The notes: generated by a model from the letters alone, not told the origin. DNA of 64,000 nt from Flavivirga rizhaonensis (GCF_004791695.1 NZ_SRSO01000025.1:1-64000); one strand, 5' to 3'. Shown: positions 44,566 through 54,005, counted from the stretch's first letter. Numbers and translations: made by a program.

Positions 44566-47500
44566 TCAATTTATTTTAATAAATTGAGGGGAATCGTTAT
44601 TTTTGGCTGCAATGATATGTTTGTGACCATTAATACTAATTGAAATCAAATCTTTTACATCCCCTCTAATAGATAAACCACATTTTACATTAGGAACTGG
44701 TAAAAAATTGCCTTGCCCATCCCCCTTTAAGTAAGTCCCTATACTTGAATCATTTCTTGGGGTTTCTATTTCTGAAGCATATAAATTTCCAGCAATCACA
44801 ATATCTTTGTTACCATCGTTATCTATATCAGCAGCAATTATTCTATTTACCGAAGAGAACTGTGTTTCGTTAGGTAATTTGGTCAACTTAAATTTACCGC
44901 TTCCCAAATTCTCTATATAACTGCTGGCAAAAGTATGTGCTTTATAGTGTATCTCCGCATTAGCCAATGCCTCTTTACCGTATACCTCTGAAACATCAGC
45001 TACTGCAAACGAATTATAATTTTCAAATTTTTTATTCAATGATGGTATTTGTTGTGATGAACATGATTTACCTCGTACTGGAAACAATTTACCGAAATTG
45101 TAATAACTTAAAACAATATCTTTTCTTTTGTTATCATCAAAATCATCTGCGTATACCTCAAATGGTTCTTCTATTGTGGCTTTATATTTATAATTTAAGC
45201 CAAGATTACCTACTACGTAATCCATGTCGCCATCGTTATCAAAATCATCTTGAGTAATCCCAGACCACCATCCATTAGTATTTTCTAGACCTATGCTTTC
45301 TGTAACATTTTTAAACGCTCCTCCGGTATTACTATAAAATAAAATTGGAGTCCACTCACCTATTATTATTAAATCTAAAGTACCGTTAGCATCAAAATCT
45401 GTCCAACTAGCATCGGTAATCATACCTAATTTTTCAAAATCTGGCGCTAAATAAGGCGTTACATCTTTAAAAACTCCTTTGTCGTTATTCAAAATATAAC
45501 TTTTTGTAGGCCACGGGTATTGACCAGCTACTAATCGACCTCCAACAAATAAATCTAAATCTCCATCTTTATCATAATCTCCTGCTTTTACTCTAGAACC
45601 ACTTGTTATTATTTCTGGTAAATTATTTTCTCCTTTAATAAAGGCTCCTTTTCCTGTGTTGATATATAAACGATCTTGAAAGTGTGATAAGCCATGTATT
45701 TTTTCATTACCTCCACTAACTACATACAAATCTTGATCGCCATCGGCATCGGCATCAAAAAATAAAGCGCCCATGTCTTCTTGTTTTTTATCTACCTCCC
45801 ATACATCTTTATTCGTTCTATTAAATTTGCCTTCTGAGTTTTGAATAAAGAGAGCCCCAGCTTGTTGTGACGCACCTCCTATGTAAAAGTCTTCTAATCC
45901 ATCACCATTAACATCTGCCACAGCAACGCCCGATCCTAGCATCGATGTTTTATGCGGAAGCAATGGTTCCAAATAGTAATCATTATAATTATTTTCTGTA
46001 TGTTTAAAATCTACTTCAAGTGAATCTAGCGCTACTGTTTTAAACATTTTTAGGTTTTCAATAGATCCTTTGGTTTGATCTATAGCTGATGAAAAATCAA
46101 CGACTAAGTTTTGACCTGCTTTTACATTTTTTATTTCAGAAATATGATTATTTGGCCAAACAACTTTAACCTTAGAAATATTCTCAGTCTTTCCCAATCC
46201 AAAATGCAATTGAGGTGCTACAGAGGATTGGAAACCTCTGGATAAGGTAAGCTCATTGTATTGTTCTAATGAATCTGTTAATACATAAACTTTTGCTCCA
46301 AGACCATTTTTGTTTTTTTCAGGTCCTTTTAAAGTGACTTGTAAATAGTTATTATTATCTAAATTATTGTTTCTGTAAACCGAAGCTTTTTGATCTATAT
46401 TATTTATAACATAATCTAAATCACCATCATTATCTAAATCTGCATAAACAGCTCCATTAGAAAAGGTTTTTTCTTCCCATCCCCATGCTGTGACCATATT
46501 TTTAAAGGTATAATCTCTGGTATTTTTATAAATATAATTGGATACTTTTTCTGAAGGGATCTGTTCTATTTCTTCTGCAGATAACTTTACACCTCCAAAA
46601 TGATTTCTGGATTTTAATTGTTTAAAATAATCTCTGTTATTAATATCTCTTCGGGTACCATTAGAAATAGTTAAATCTTTCCAACCATCATTATCTAAAT
46701 CAGCAAAAAGGATTGACCAACTCCAATCGGTTGTCGCTATTCCAGCTAACCTGGAAACTTCACTAAATATAGGATTACCATTTGTATCAATTCCTCTATT
46801 GAGTTGAAGACAATTTTGCATGTATTGGTAATTTAGCCCTGCCTTTACCATCTTTGCAAAACCTCTAGGGTTCATACTTGCCATATTTGCTTTAGATCTT
46901 CTGTTATCCTCTGGCGTCATATCTACTTGAGCAATATCGATAAGCTTATCATTATTATAGTCGGCTACATCGACTCCCATACCATACTGAGCAGTATGGT
47001 TAACAGATTCTGCCGCAATTTCTGTAAAAGTGCTGTTCTTATTATTAATGTATAAATAATCTGCAGAATCAAAATCATTAGATACATAAATATCTTTCCA
47101 ACCGTCATTATTAAAATCAGCGATGGTAGCACTTAAAGACAGACCAAAGTTTAGAATCCCTGATTCAACGGTAACATCTGTGAAGGAACCATCACCATTA
47201 TTGCGATATAAAATATCTGATTCCTCTATTTTAGGATGATTTGCTTTTCGTTGATATAATGCTACGGGGCTTTTAAAAGGTGTTGGCGGATAATTTGCAA
47301 GATAAAGGTCTAAATCGCCATCATTATCATAATCAAAAAAAGTACTCTGTGTGGTATGCCCATTATCATCTATCCCAAATGCTTTGGATTTTTCTGTAAA
47401 CGTAGTATCTCCATTGTTTACATATAGTAGGTTATTTCTATTATTTCCTTTTCCTGAAACACTCACATAAATGTCTAAATAGCCATCATTATTAATGTCT

Positions 47501-47847
47501 ACCATGGTAGTTCCTGTAACCCATCTATCATCTCCTGCTACTCCTGAACTATTGGTAATATCTTTAAATACAAAATCACCTTTATTAAGATAAAGTGTGT
47601 TGGATTTCATATTTGCAGTAAAAAACAAATCCACAAGACCATCGTTATTAATATCTCCCGCAGATACGCCTCCTCCCATATACATGTAAGGGTAATTGAA
47701 GTAGTTTAAACTATCGGATTCAAAAATATCATTTGAAAATAAAATACCTGTCTTGTCTGACGAAAGCAGACTAAATTGCTTTACATCTTGCTTTTTACAA
47801 GATAACACTAGAAACAAAATAACAAAACTGGTATAAATAATCTTCAT
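44566..47847 (-). CDS. FG-GAP/VCBS repeat lipoprotein with ASPIC/UnbV domain
   Basis: A 1093-residue lipoprotein (lipobox LVLSC near residue 17), probably surface-exposed. It is built of many FG-GAP/VCBS blade repeats with calcium-type motifs such as DINNDG, DYDNDGDLD, DLDNDGWKD, DADADGDQD and DFDNDGDMD. An ASPIC/UnbV domain (about 500-580) joins two propellers. Proteins of this type often follow susCD in Flavobacteriia and are thought to bind glycan at the cell surface. No catalytic site is apparent. It lies 254 bp after susD, with a terminator-like hairpin just before its start that could lower its expression. Confidence 0.88.
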   Translation of the reverse strand: MKIIYTSFVILFLVLSCKKQDVKQFSLLSSDKTGILFSNDIFESDSLNYFNYPYMYMGGGVSAGDINNDGLVDLFFTANMKSNTLYLNKGDFVFKDITNSSGVAGDDRWVTGTTMVDINNDGYLDIYVSVSGKGNNRNNLLYVNNGDTTFTEKSKAFGIDDNGHTTQSTFFDYDNDGDLDLYLANYPPTPFKSPVALYQRKANHPKIEESDILYRNNGDGSFTDVTVESGILNFGLSLSATIADFNNDGWKDIYVSNDFDSADYLYINNKNSTFTEIAAESVNHTAQYGMGVDVADYNNDKLIDIAQVDMTPEDNRRSKANMASMNPRGFAKMVKAGLNYQYMQNCLQLNRGIDTNGNPIFSEVSRLAGIATTDWSWSILFADLDNDGWKDLTISNGTRRDINNRDYFKQLKSRNHFGGVKLSAEEIEQIPSEKVSNYIYKNTRDYTFKNMVTAWGWEEKTFSNGAVYADLDNDGDLDYVINNIDQKASVYRNNNLDNNNYLQVTLKGPEKNKNGLGAKVYVLTDSLEQYNELTLSRGFQSSVAPQLHFGLGKTENISKVKVVWPNNHISEIKNVKAGQNLVVDFSSAIDQTKGSIENLKMFKTVALDSLEVDFKHTENNYNDYYLEPLLPHKTSMLGSGVAVADVNGDGLEDFYIGGASQQAGALFIQNSEGKFNRTNKDVWEVDKKQEDMGALFFDADADGDQDLYVVSGGNEKIHGLSHFQDRLYINTGKGAFIKGENNLPEIITSGSRVKAGDYDKDGDLDLFVGGRLVAGQYPWPTKSYILNNDKGVFKDVTPYLAPDFEKLGMITDASWTDFDANGTLDLIIIGEWTPILFYSNTGGAFKNVTESIGLENTNGWWSGITQDDFDNDGDMDYVVGNLGLNYKYKATIEEPFEVYADDFDDNKRKDIVLSYYNFGKLFPVRGKSCSSQQIPSLNKKFENYNSFAVADVSEVYGKEALANAEIHYKAHTFASSYIENLGSGKFKLTKLPNETQFSSVNRIIAADIDNDGNKDIVIAGNLYASEIETPRNDSSIGTYLKGDGQGNFLPVPNVKCGLSIRGDVKDLISISINGHKHIIAAKNNDSPQFIKIN

Positions 47848-47862
47848 TTTATAAATTTAAGG

Positions 47863-47897
47863 AAAAAAGAGGCTTTTGAATAAATTCCAAAGCCTCT
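47863..47897 (-). terminator. Terminator/attenuator between susD and the FG-GAP gene
   Basis: On the minus strand AGAGGCTTT pairs with AAAGCCTCT (perfect 9-bp stem, arms 47889-47897 and 47868-47876, loop 12 nt), followed by T5-T6. It is 205 bp after the susD stop and only 16 bp before the next ATG. It can partly stop transcription leaving susCD and so set their ratio to downstream genes. Confidence 0.75.
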
Positions 47898-48101
47898 ATC
47901 AAATTAAACTAACTCAACAATAAACTTTAATAATACCAATTCTCATTTGAAATAACCTTAATAAAACACCCTTTTTCGCCTTCTACTTCAATAGAAAAAG
48001 AAACCGTAACTGAGGCTATGCTTTATTTTTATATTTTGTATAAAGCAAAAAATCATTATTTTATTTTACAGTAATTCCAAACAAGAAATGGTATAAATTA
48101 A

Positions 48102-49652
48102 TTAATATCCATCATTTTGTTTAAGATTAGGATTAGCACTTAACTGAGAACTTGGTATTGGATATATTTCACGATTAGCAGGCATATCTAATCCATAATT
48201 ATCCATGATAAATTTATTAGCTTCTCCTGATCTTCTGATAACCCCCCAAAGTGAGAATTCACCAGCTAACTCGAGTCTATACTCTTTTAGTATACCATCC
48301 ATATCTACCGTTTTATTAGGAGCAGTACCACCCCAGGCTCTATTTCTTACTCTATCAAAAGCAGCCTGTGCTTTAGCAGTTTGTCCATCTTTTAAAGCAG
48401 CTTCCGCTAAACTTAGCAAAGCACCTCCATAGCGCATCCAAATATGACCTTGTCCGCCAAAAAGAATAGATCTTCCCCATCCTTCAATTTCAGGGTCTCT
48501 CCAGGATTTAACAGCCCAGTATCCTGATCTTGTTTCTGGCGACCCACCAGTCCATGGTTCAGCAACGGTACCTACTGTATTAATATCAACGCCATCATAA
48601 TTTATAATATCAATTAATGGATCAGGGTGTTCTTCTCCAGGAGCCAGAACCGTCGCTGATCTTCTTAAATCGCCTGGTTCGAAAGCATCGTATAATTCTT
48701 TTGATGGAATCCCAGTAAATCCACCGCCACCAGTAATATCCGTAGGCATCGCAAATAATTGCAAAATATTCACTTCATCATTTCTACCCCAACTTAAATC
48801 AGCATTAGCAGCCCATTGTAGTTCGAATATTGATTCTTTACCATTGGGATTTGCTAGCGCATGAATGTCAAGAAAATTATCCTCCAAATCAAGAACCGGA
48901 CTATCTTCTAATGCTTCATAAGCCGTAACTGCTTCTCCATATTGTTTTAACCACATATGTGCATTTCCTAAAACAGTATAAGCTGTTGCTTTAGTTATTC
49001 TTCCTTTTTCAACATCATAAGTCCAGGGGAGCAAAGTTATAGCCTCAATTGCATCTGTTACAATCTGTTGGAATACCATATCTTGGGAATCTCTTGCTTT
49101 AAAAGGATCATCAGCAGGGCTAAGCATTAATGGAACATCACCATAAACTTCACATAAATATTGGTAAGAAATACATCTAAGAACCAATACTTCTCCTATT
49201 AAACGATTACCTAAATCGGTATTAATACTTCCATTTTCGACTGCAGTTCGCAAACCTTCAAGTGTAATATTTGCTCTACCAATTTGTCTGTAATGGTTAG
49301 GCCAAATCTTAACAGCAACATCACTAGAAGATGGGTCTGGATTAAAATTTAAATAAGAGCTAGTTGCTGGATTTTCATTGTTTAAAAAATCTAACCCAGT
49401 GCTATTGGCCCATCTATGAATTCCTTTCACATTATATTCATTAGGTATTCCTGGATCTCCTTGTGAGTCATTTTGGAACGCATCATAAACACCTGTCACA
49501 GCTGCCAATGCCGTATCATCGGAGCTAAAAACTACTTCGCTAGTTAAATCCTGATTATTGGTATCAACTAAAAAATTATCAGAGCAAGCAACCAATGTAC
49601 CGACAAGTACAATAGTAATTAAAAGCCCTATTCTTTTTATTTTTATATTCAT
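48102..49652 (-). CDS. susD: SusD/RagB family glycan-binding lipoprotein
   Basis: A 516-residue outer-membrane lipoprotein (lipobox LVACSDNF near residue 23) that caps the SusC barrel and binds glycan. It has the SusD-like N-terminal domain with TPR helices (ALAAVTGVYDAF; RQIGRANITLEGL; VLRCISYQYLCEVYGDVPL). The C-terminal family motif ALLSLAEAALKDG and the closing PIPSSQLSANPNLKQNDGY are also present. It starts 10 bp after susC. The predicted substrate is a beta-glucan-like glycan, from the neighbouring GH5 and GH3 genes. Confidence 0.95.
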   Translation of the reverse strand: MNIKIKRIGLLITIVLVGTLVACSDNFLVDTNNQDLTSEVVFSSDDTALAAVTGVYDAFQNDSQGDPGIPNEYNVKGIHRWANSTGLDFLNNENPATSSYLNFNPDPSSSDVAVKIWPNHYRQIGRANITLEGLRTAVENGSINTDLGNRLIGEVLVLRCISYQYLCEVYGDVPLMLSPADDPFKARDSQDMVFQQIVTDAIEAITLLPWTYDVEKGRITKATAYTVLGNAHMWLKQYGEAVTAYEALEDSPVLDLEDNFLDIHALANPNGKESIFELQWAANADLSWGRNDEVNILQLFAMPTDITGGGGFTGIPSKELYDAFEPGDLRRSATVLAPGEEHPDPLIDIINYDGVDINTVGTVAEPWTGGSPETRSGYWAVKSWRDPEIEGWGRSILFGGQGHIWMRYGGALLSLAEAALKDGQTAKAQAAFDRVRNRAWGGTAPNKTVDMDGILKEYRLELAGEFSLWGVIRRSGEANKFIMDNYGLDMPANREIYPIPSSQLSANPNLKQNDGY

Positions 49653-49662
49653 AACAGTTTAT

Positions 49663-52600
49663 TTAAAATTTCAAATTAAGACCTAAAGTAAATGTTTTAG
49701 AAAGCGGATATGCTCCGGCATCAATACCTCTAGTCGTTACGCTACTATTTCCATTAATATCAGCATTTTGACCAATCTCTGGATCAGAACCAGAATAATC
49801 GGTTATGGTAAATACATTTTGAGCACTTGCATAAATTCTTAAATTGCTTAATCCAAGCTTTTCAATAACATCAGATGGCAAGCTGTAACCTACGTTAAGA
49901 TTTCTCAATCTAAAATAGGAACCATCTTCAACAAAATAACTGGAAGCTCTGTTGTTTTGAATATTACCATCGTCTATAAGTGCTCTTGCGAAAGTATTAG
50001 AAGAGCCTTCTCCAGTCCAACGGTTGTTAAAATATTCTGTACTTACATTAGAGAAAGAGGCCGAATTTCCATAACCAGAAGCACTTTCTAATTCACGCTT
50101 TACCAGGTTTAATATTTCACTACCATATGACCCATAGAAATTAAAGCCTACATCAAAATTCTTATAGTTAAACGTTAAATTTAAACTTCCAAAGAAATCA
50201 GGAACCGGGCTACCAATAGTTGTTCTATCATCTCCATTAATAACACCATCATCATTTAAATCTAAAAATTTACGATCACCTGGTGCAGGCACAACATCAT
50301 TAGCACGAGTAGGAGCAGCATCAACTTCTGCCTGAGTTTGAAAAATTCCATCAGCTACAAAACCGTAGAAAGCGCCTACTTCTCCACCAACCCTAGATCT
50401 AGTAACGTCATACCAAAAACCATCTTCATTAAAATCATCTAAAAATTGGTTAGGGAATCTAACTTCTCCTGCAGGATTATTAAGATCGGTAATTTCGTTG
50501 TTTATTGTCGTTATATTGGCATTTATGTCAAATGTAAAATCACCATTATTTTTACGATATCCTACTAAAAATTCAAATCCTTTGTTAACTACGGTACCTC
50601 CATTTTGTGGTTGTGTAGTGAAACCAGATTGAGCTGGTACGGTTTGGAAAAACAAGAAGTTCCCCGACTCTCTATTAAAGTAATCTGCTGTAAAATAGAG
50701 TTTACCATCTAATAATTCACCTTCCAGACCAATATTCGTTTGTGTTTGTGTTTCCCAACTTAAATCAGAATTAGCTAATGCAAGAGGAGCTAAACCTAAT
50801 GAACTATTTACTGGAGTACCATCAAAAGTATAATTTGTATCATTTGTACCACCTTGCCCAATAAAAAGAGGAAGGTACCCAAAAGGATCTATACCTTCAA
50901 AGTTTCCTGTTTCACCCCAACTTGCTCTAAATTTTAATACATCAAAAACACTATCATCCATAAAATCTTCTTCGTCAATATTCCATCCAGCTGCAAAAGA
51001 AGGGAAAACACCCCATAAGTTCTGTGGACTAAAAACATTGCCTACTCCATCTCTTCTTATAGTACCTGTTACATAATATTTGCTATCAAAACTGTAGTTT
51101 AATCTTGCAAAAGTACTGGCAAGTGTTCTTCTGTCAGAAAAACCAGAAGAATCTTTAATATCATCTGCTGCTGTAATACTTCTTATTGCGTTATTTAAAA
51201 AACCAATACCAGTTATATCTATTAATTTTCTAAATCTTCTTTGTGCAGAAACTCCGCCTAAAACATCAATGGTGTGCTTATCATTAAATATTTTCTTATA
51301 TTTTAAAAGATATTCTGCTAACCATTCATTACTCGTAGACTGGTTAGTACTATATTCTGCATTAACTCTTTGGTCAATATTACCATTACTACGATAGTAT
51401 GCTGGTTGAAAAAATTCACTAGCAAAATTATCGACTCTTGCACCAACTTTTAATTGAGTTGATACCCCTCCATAAATATCCCATTCTGCATCAATATTAG
51501 CTAGAACAGTATTGGTGACATTATCTTGATCGTTCTCTAATGCTCGTGCTACCCAGTTTCTACCATCACGGAAAGCTTCTCCTGTCACATCTGGAAATGC
51601 TCCAAAATTACCATTTGCATCAACAGGAAGATCGGTCGGGTTTGTGCCTCCTTCCAGGTTAGCCTCTCCTATAGGTGCTAAGTGTGGTACTGTAGAAAAT
51701 AAATTTAATAAAGCATCACGCCCTGTACCCAATGGTTGGAAACTTTGAGAGGTGATATATTTTACGTTACTTTTTAAACGGATTTTATCAGTGATGTCAA
51801 AAGCTGCATTAAAGCCTAAGTCATATCTTTTATATTTAGATGCAAGAAGGGTACCTTCTTCATCAAATATCCCAGCTGTAAAAGCTATTCTAGATTTTTC
51901 ACCACCGCCCCTAACACTTAATGTTACACTTTTCATTGCAGCTGAATCAAATATTTCATCTTGCCAATCTATATTTCTCAAAGAACCTGGGTTACTCCAA
52001 CCAGCGTAAGGTACTGCTACACCACTTACATCATCATCTGCACTACTACTAAGTTCTAATGCTAATGCTGCAAATTGATTGACGTCTAAAACATCAACTC
52101 TTTTAGGCTGTGTACGGAATCCCATAAATGAATTCAATTCTACTTGTACTTTTCCTTTTAATCCTTGTTTGGTTTGAATAATTACAACACCGTTACTTGC
52201 ACGGACTCCATATAGAGCTGTTGCCGATGCATCTTTTAACACAGATAAAGATTGGATCGTGTTCGGGTTAATAAAAGAAATATCATTTGTTGGAAAGCCA
52301 TCAACAACATACAATGGTGTTGTACTACCAAAAGAACCTACACCACGAATGTTTACAGAAACAGAAGCACCTGGTGCACCTGAATTAGATGTAACTTGTA
52401 CACCAGCAGTTTTACCTTGTAATGCCTGATCTACCGTTGTTGCAGGAAATGTATTTAGTTCTTCCGCACCAATAACAGCAATTGCACCGGTTAAATCCTT
52501 TTTAGAGGCTGTACCATAGGCAACAACGACTACTTCACTTAGAGATTGTGTGTCTTCTTCAAGGCTAATGTCAATAGTAGATCTACCATTAACTGAAACT

Positions 52601-52953
52601 TCTTGTGTAACGTAACCTATATAACTTACTACTAATGTAGCATTGTCTTCTACATTGGAAATAGTATAGTTGCCATCAAAATCTGCTTGTGCTCCATTGT
52701 TAGTCCCTTTAACTACAATATTTGCTCCAGCTAGAGGAATTCCGTTAGTATCTTTAATAGTTCCAGAAATTGATTTCTGGATATTAGAGCTTTCCACATT
52801 TCCCGATTCCAAAGTAGTATTCACGTTATCTGAATGTACTATGGTTTGAACCGAAAAAAATGAAATTATCAATAAAAGTAAATTTACCTTCATTTTTAAG
52901 TTAATTTTAAGTGAATTGAGCCACAATAGCCCAAAACTTTTAGAGTTTTTCAT
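49663..52953 (-). CDS. susC: SusC/RagA family TonB-dependent glycan transporter
   Basis: A 1096-residue outer-membrane transporter. After a long N-terminal leader (NLKMKVNLLLLIISFFS) come a carboxypeptidase-regulatory-like Ig domain (about 62-140, SGTIKDTNGIPLAGANIVVK), the plug (about 150-260, with TTVDQALQGKTAGVQVTSNS and GVRASNGVVIIQTK) and a 22-strand barrel ending in LGLNLKF. No STN signalling domain precedes the carboxypeptidase-like domain, so surface signalling to an anti-sigma factor is not expected. The start may be 52953 (used) or the inner ATG at 52893; the longer leader is common in this family. It forms a pair with susD. Confidence 0.95.
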   Translation of the reverse strand: MKNSKSFGLLWLNSLKINLKMKVNLLLLIISFFSVQTIVHSDNVNTTLESGNVESSNIQKSISGTIKDTNGIPLAGANIVVKGTNNGAQADFDGNYTISNVEDNATLVVSYIGYVTQEVSVNGRSTIDISLEEDTQSLSEVVVVAYGTASKKDLTGAIAVIGAEELNTFPATTVDQALQGKTAGVQVTSNSGAPGASVSVNIRGVGSFGSTTPLYVVDGFPTNDISFINPNTIQSLSVLKDASATALYGVRASNGVVIIQTKQGLKGKVQVELNSFMGFRTQPKRVDVLDVNQFAALALELSSSADDDVSGVAVPYAGWSNPGSLRNIDWQDEIFDSAAMKSVTLSVRGGGEKSRIAFTAGIFDEEGTLLASKYKRYDLGFNAAFDITDKIRLKSNVKYITSQSFQPLGTGRDALLNLFSTVPHLAPIGEANLEGGTNPTDLPVDANGNFGAFPDVTGEAFRDGRNWVARALENDQDNVTNTVLANIDAEWDIYGGVSTQLKVGARVDNFASEFFQPAYYRSNGNIDQRVNAEYSTNQSTSNEWLAEYLLKYKKIFNDKHTIDVLGGVSAQRRFRKLIDITGIGFLNNAIRSITAADDIKDSSGFSDRRTLASTFARLNYSFDSKYYVTGTIRRDGVGNVFSPQNLWGVFPSFAAGWNIDEEDFMDDSVFDVLKFRASWGETGNFEGIDPFGYLPLFIGQGGTNDTNYTFDGTPVNSSLGLAPLALANSDLSWETQTQTNIGLEGELLDGKLYFTADYFNRESGNFLFFQTVPAQSGFTTQPQNGGTVVNKGFEFLVGYRKNNGDFTFDINANITTINNEITDLNNPAGEVRFPNQFLDDFNEDGFWYDVTRSRVGGEVGAFYGFVADGIFQTQAEVDAAPTRANDVVPAPGDRKFLDLNDDGVINGDDRTTIGSPVPDFFGSLNLTFNYKNFDVGFNFYGSYGSEILNLVKRELESASGYGNSASFSNVSTEYFNNRWTGEGSSNTFARALIDDGNIQNNRASSYFVEDGSYFRLRNLNVGYSLPSDVIEKLGLSNLRIYASAQNVFTITDYSGSDPEIGQNADINGNSSVTTRGIDAGAYPLSKTFTLGLNLKF

Positions 52954-52965
52954 ATCTTTGAAATG

Positions 52966-53038
52966 TTATTAATAATTAGCTAATCGTTTAGTTGATTATT
53001 CTAATCGGGAAGTATTACAGTACTTCTCGATTTTTTTT
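52966..53038 (+). ncRNA. Predicted cis-antisense small RNA in the susC leader
   Basis: On the plus strand TATCTTTG (52953-52960) is an exact TAnnTTTG box. About 45 bp later a terminator follows (hairpin 53004-53031, T8). A transcript of about 70-75 nt would be complementary to the leader of susC just upstream of its start codon. Antisense RNAs in this position repress susC homologues in Bacteroides fragilis (DonS type). No -33 TTG is evident. It is predicted from sequence only. Confidence 0.4.
53004..53038 (+). terminator. Plus-strand terminator inside the susC leader
   Basis: ATCGGGAAGTA (53004-53014) and TACTTCTCGAT (53021-53031) pair over 11 bp with one G-U, loop TTACAG, followed by eight T on the plus strand. 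No plus-strand protein gene precedes it. On the minus strand the hairpin is preceded, not followed, by the homopolymer, so it would not terminate the susC mRNA. Confidence 0.7.
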
Positions 53039-53122
53039 GTTTTATATTCTAAATTGTAGTTTTCTTTATTTCATATAAGTTTTTTTGATTTTAAGTTAAT
53101 TTAGTTTGTCTTTAGTGGTTTA

Positions 53123-53335
53123 TTATTCTAGTTTTTGCTTTACATGTTTCCAAGCAAATTCAGTATCTAATTCAATTATTTCTGAAATATCTTTTCCCCT
53201 GCTTTTTAAAGCTTCAAGACGATAAAACATAAATTCATTTATATATGACTCGTCCATCCAGCTTCTAAAATCCGCTTCTTCTTTTCCAGTTAAGTTATAA
53301 TCTAGTTTTCTTATTATCAGTTTTACTATGTCCAT
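53123..53335 (-). CDS. Minimal anti-sigma-like protein (FecR N-terminal region only)
   Basis: A 70-residue soluble protein. The segment KLDYNLTGKEEADFRSWMDE and the following YINEFMFYRLEAL match the cytoplasmic N-terminal helix bundle of FecR-family anti-sigma factors (pattern: acidic E..DF..W, then a phenylalanine/tyrosine-rich helix). The membrane helix and periplasmic FecR domain (about 250 residues) are missing. The 170 bp downstream shows no remnant of them in any frame I read. It lies 121 bp after the sigma gene and is the first gene behind element A. It may be a free cytoplasmic sigma binder or a remnant that has kept only that part. Confidence 0.65.
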   Translation of the reverse strand: MDIVKLIIRKLDYNLTGKEEADFRSWMDESYINEFMFYRLEALKSRGKDISEIIELDTEFAWKHVKQKLE

Positions 53336-53366
53336 TATTATGACGCTACGAAAGCTATTTATAATT

Positions 53367-53395
53367 AAGACCCATATAGACAGAAAACGGGTAGC
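53367..53395 (-). promoter_or_regulatory. Bipartite element A, candidate ECF sigma promoter
   Basis: On the minus strand GCTACCCG-N14-GGGTCTT, identical in both boxes and in spacing to 44426-44454. It lies in the 121-bp gap between the ECF sigma gene and the 70-residue anti-sigma-like gene, 31 bp upstream of the latter's ATG, a suitable place for a promoter of the anti-sigma-susC-susD operon. Flanking bases also agree (TCATTTT upstream; AAT-rich downstream). Confidence 0.65.
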
Positions 53396-53456
53396 GTAAA
53401 AATGAGGAAATCACAATAATAAGCTTAAAAAAATATAAATTACATAATCATAAGTG

Positions 53457-54005
53457 TTAAAAATATGTATTTAGTAATGTAACACGCAATATTTTAAATG
53501 CCTTCTTTAAATGAAACTTTACTGTATTTATTGATATTCCTAACGCTTCAGCTGCATTTTTATATTTAGCTCCTTCAAATACACACAATTCGAAAACCCG
53601 TTTACTTTGTTCTGATAATATGCCTAATGCATCTTCTATTTTAGCTTTGTTTTCAAAATCAATTAAAAATTCTTCGTGAGATGGTGATAAAGCCTCCAAA
53701 CTATAATCCTTAATCGGTACTGTTTTTTTTGTACGTTGTATTTTTTTCAGGCTAGTATTACGAACAGCCATACTGATATAATTTTTTAGATCTAAAATCT
53801 CAGTATTCTTCTTTCTGTTTAAAATTTTCACAAAAACATCTTGAACCATGTCTTCTGCTTCAGACATATCTTCCATATAGCTATATGAAAGTAAACACCA
53901 TTCTTTGTAGTGTTTCATAAACATAGCCTCTATTTGAGGTTTTTGACTGATTTTTAAAATGTTACTGCTCAACATATCTATACAATTATTTTCCCCAGAA
54001 ATCAT
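53457..54005 (-). CDS. ECF RNA polymerase sigma factor (FecI-like, Bacteroidetes family)
   Basis: A 182-residue sigma-70 family factor with region 2 (SYMEDMSEAEDMVQDVFVKI) and region 4 (LSEQSKRVFELCVFEGAKYK then NAAEALGISINTVKFHLKKA). The family normally pairs with a FecR-type membrane anti-sigma and a TonB transducer. Here the anti-sigma is reduced to 70 residues. The gene starts 3 bp after the Kelch-glycosidase gene, so it is made as the last product of the GH5 operon. It probably directs transcription from the two GCTACCCG-N14-GGGTCTT elements. Confidence 0.92.
   Translation of the reverse strand: MISGENNCIDMLSSNILKISQKPQIEAMFMKHYKEWCLLSYSYMEDMSEAEDMVQDVFVKILNRKKNTEILDLKNYISMAVRNTSLKKIQRTKKTVPIKDYSLEALSPSHEEFLIDFENKAKIEDALGILSEQSKRVFELCVFEGAKYKNAAEALGISINTVKFHLKKAFKILRVTLLNTYF

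Noticed and set aside
44967..45257. Plus-strand open frame of 96 codons
   Set aside because: It is a shadow of the FG-GAP repeats on the opposite strand; the regular blade motifs keep the antisense frame open.
52954..53122. Search for the missing FecR periplasmic domain downstream of the 70-residue anti-sigma-like gene
   Set aside because: All minus-strand frames are short and AT-rich without FecR-like sequence, so there is no frameshifted remainder.
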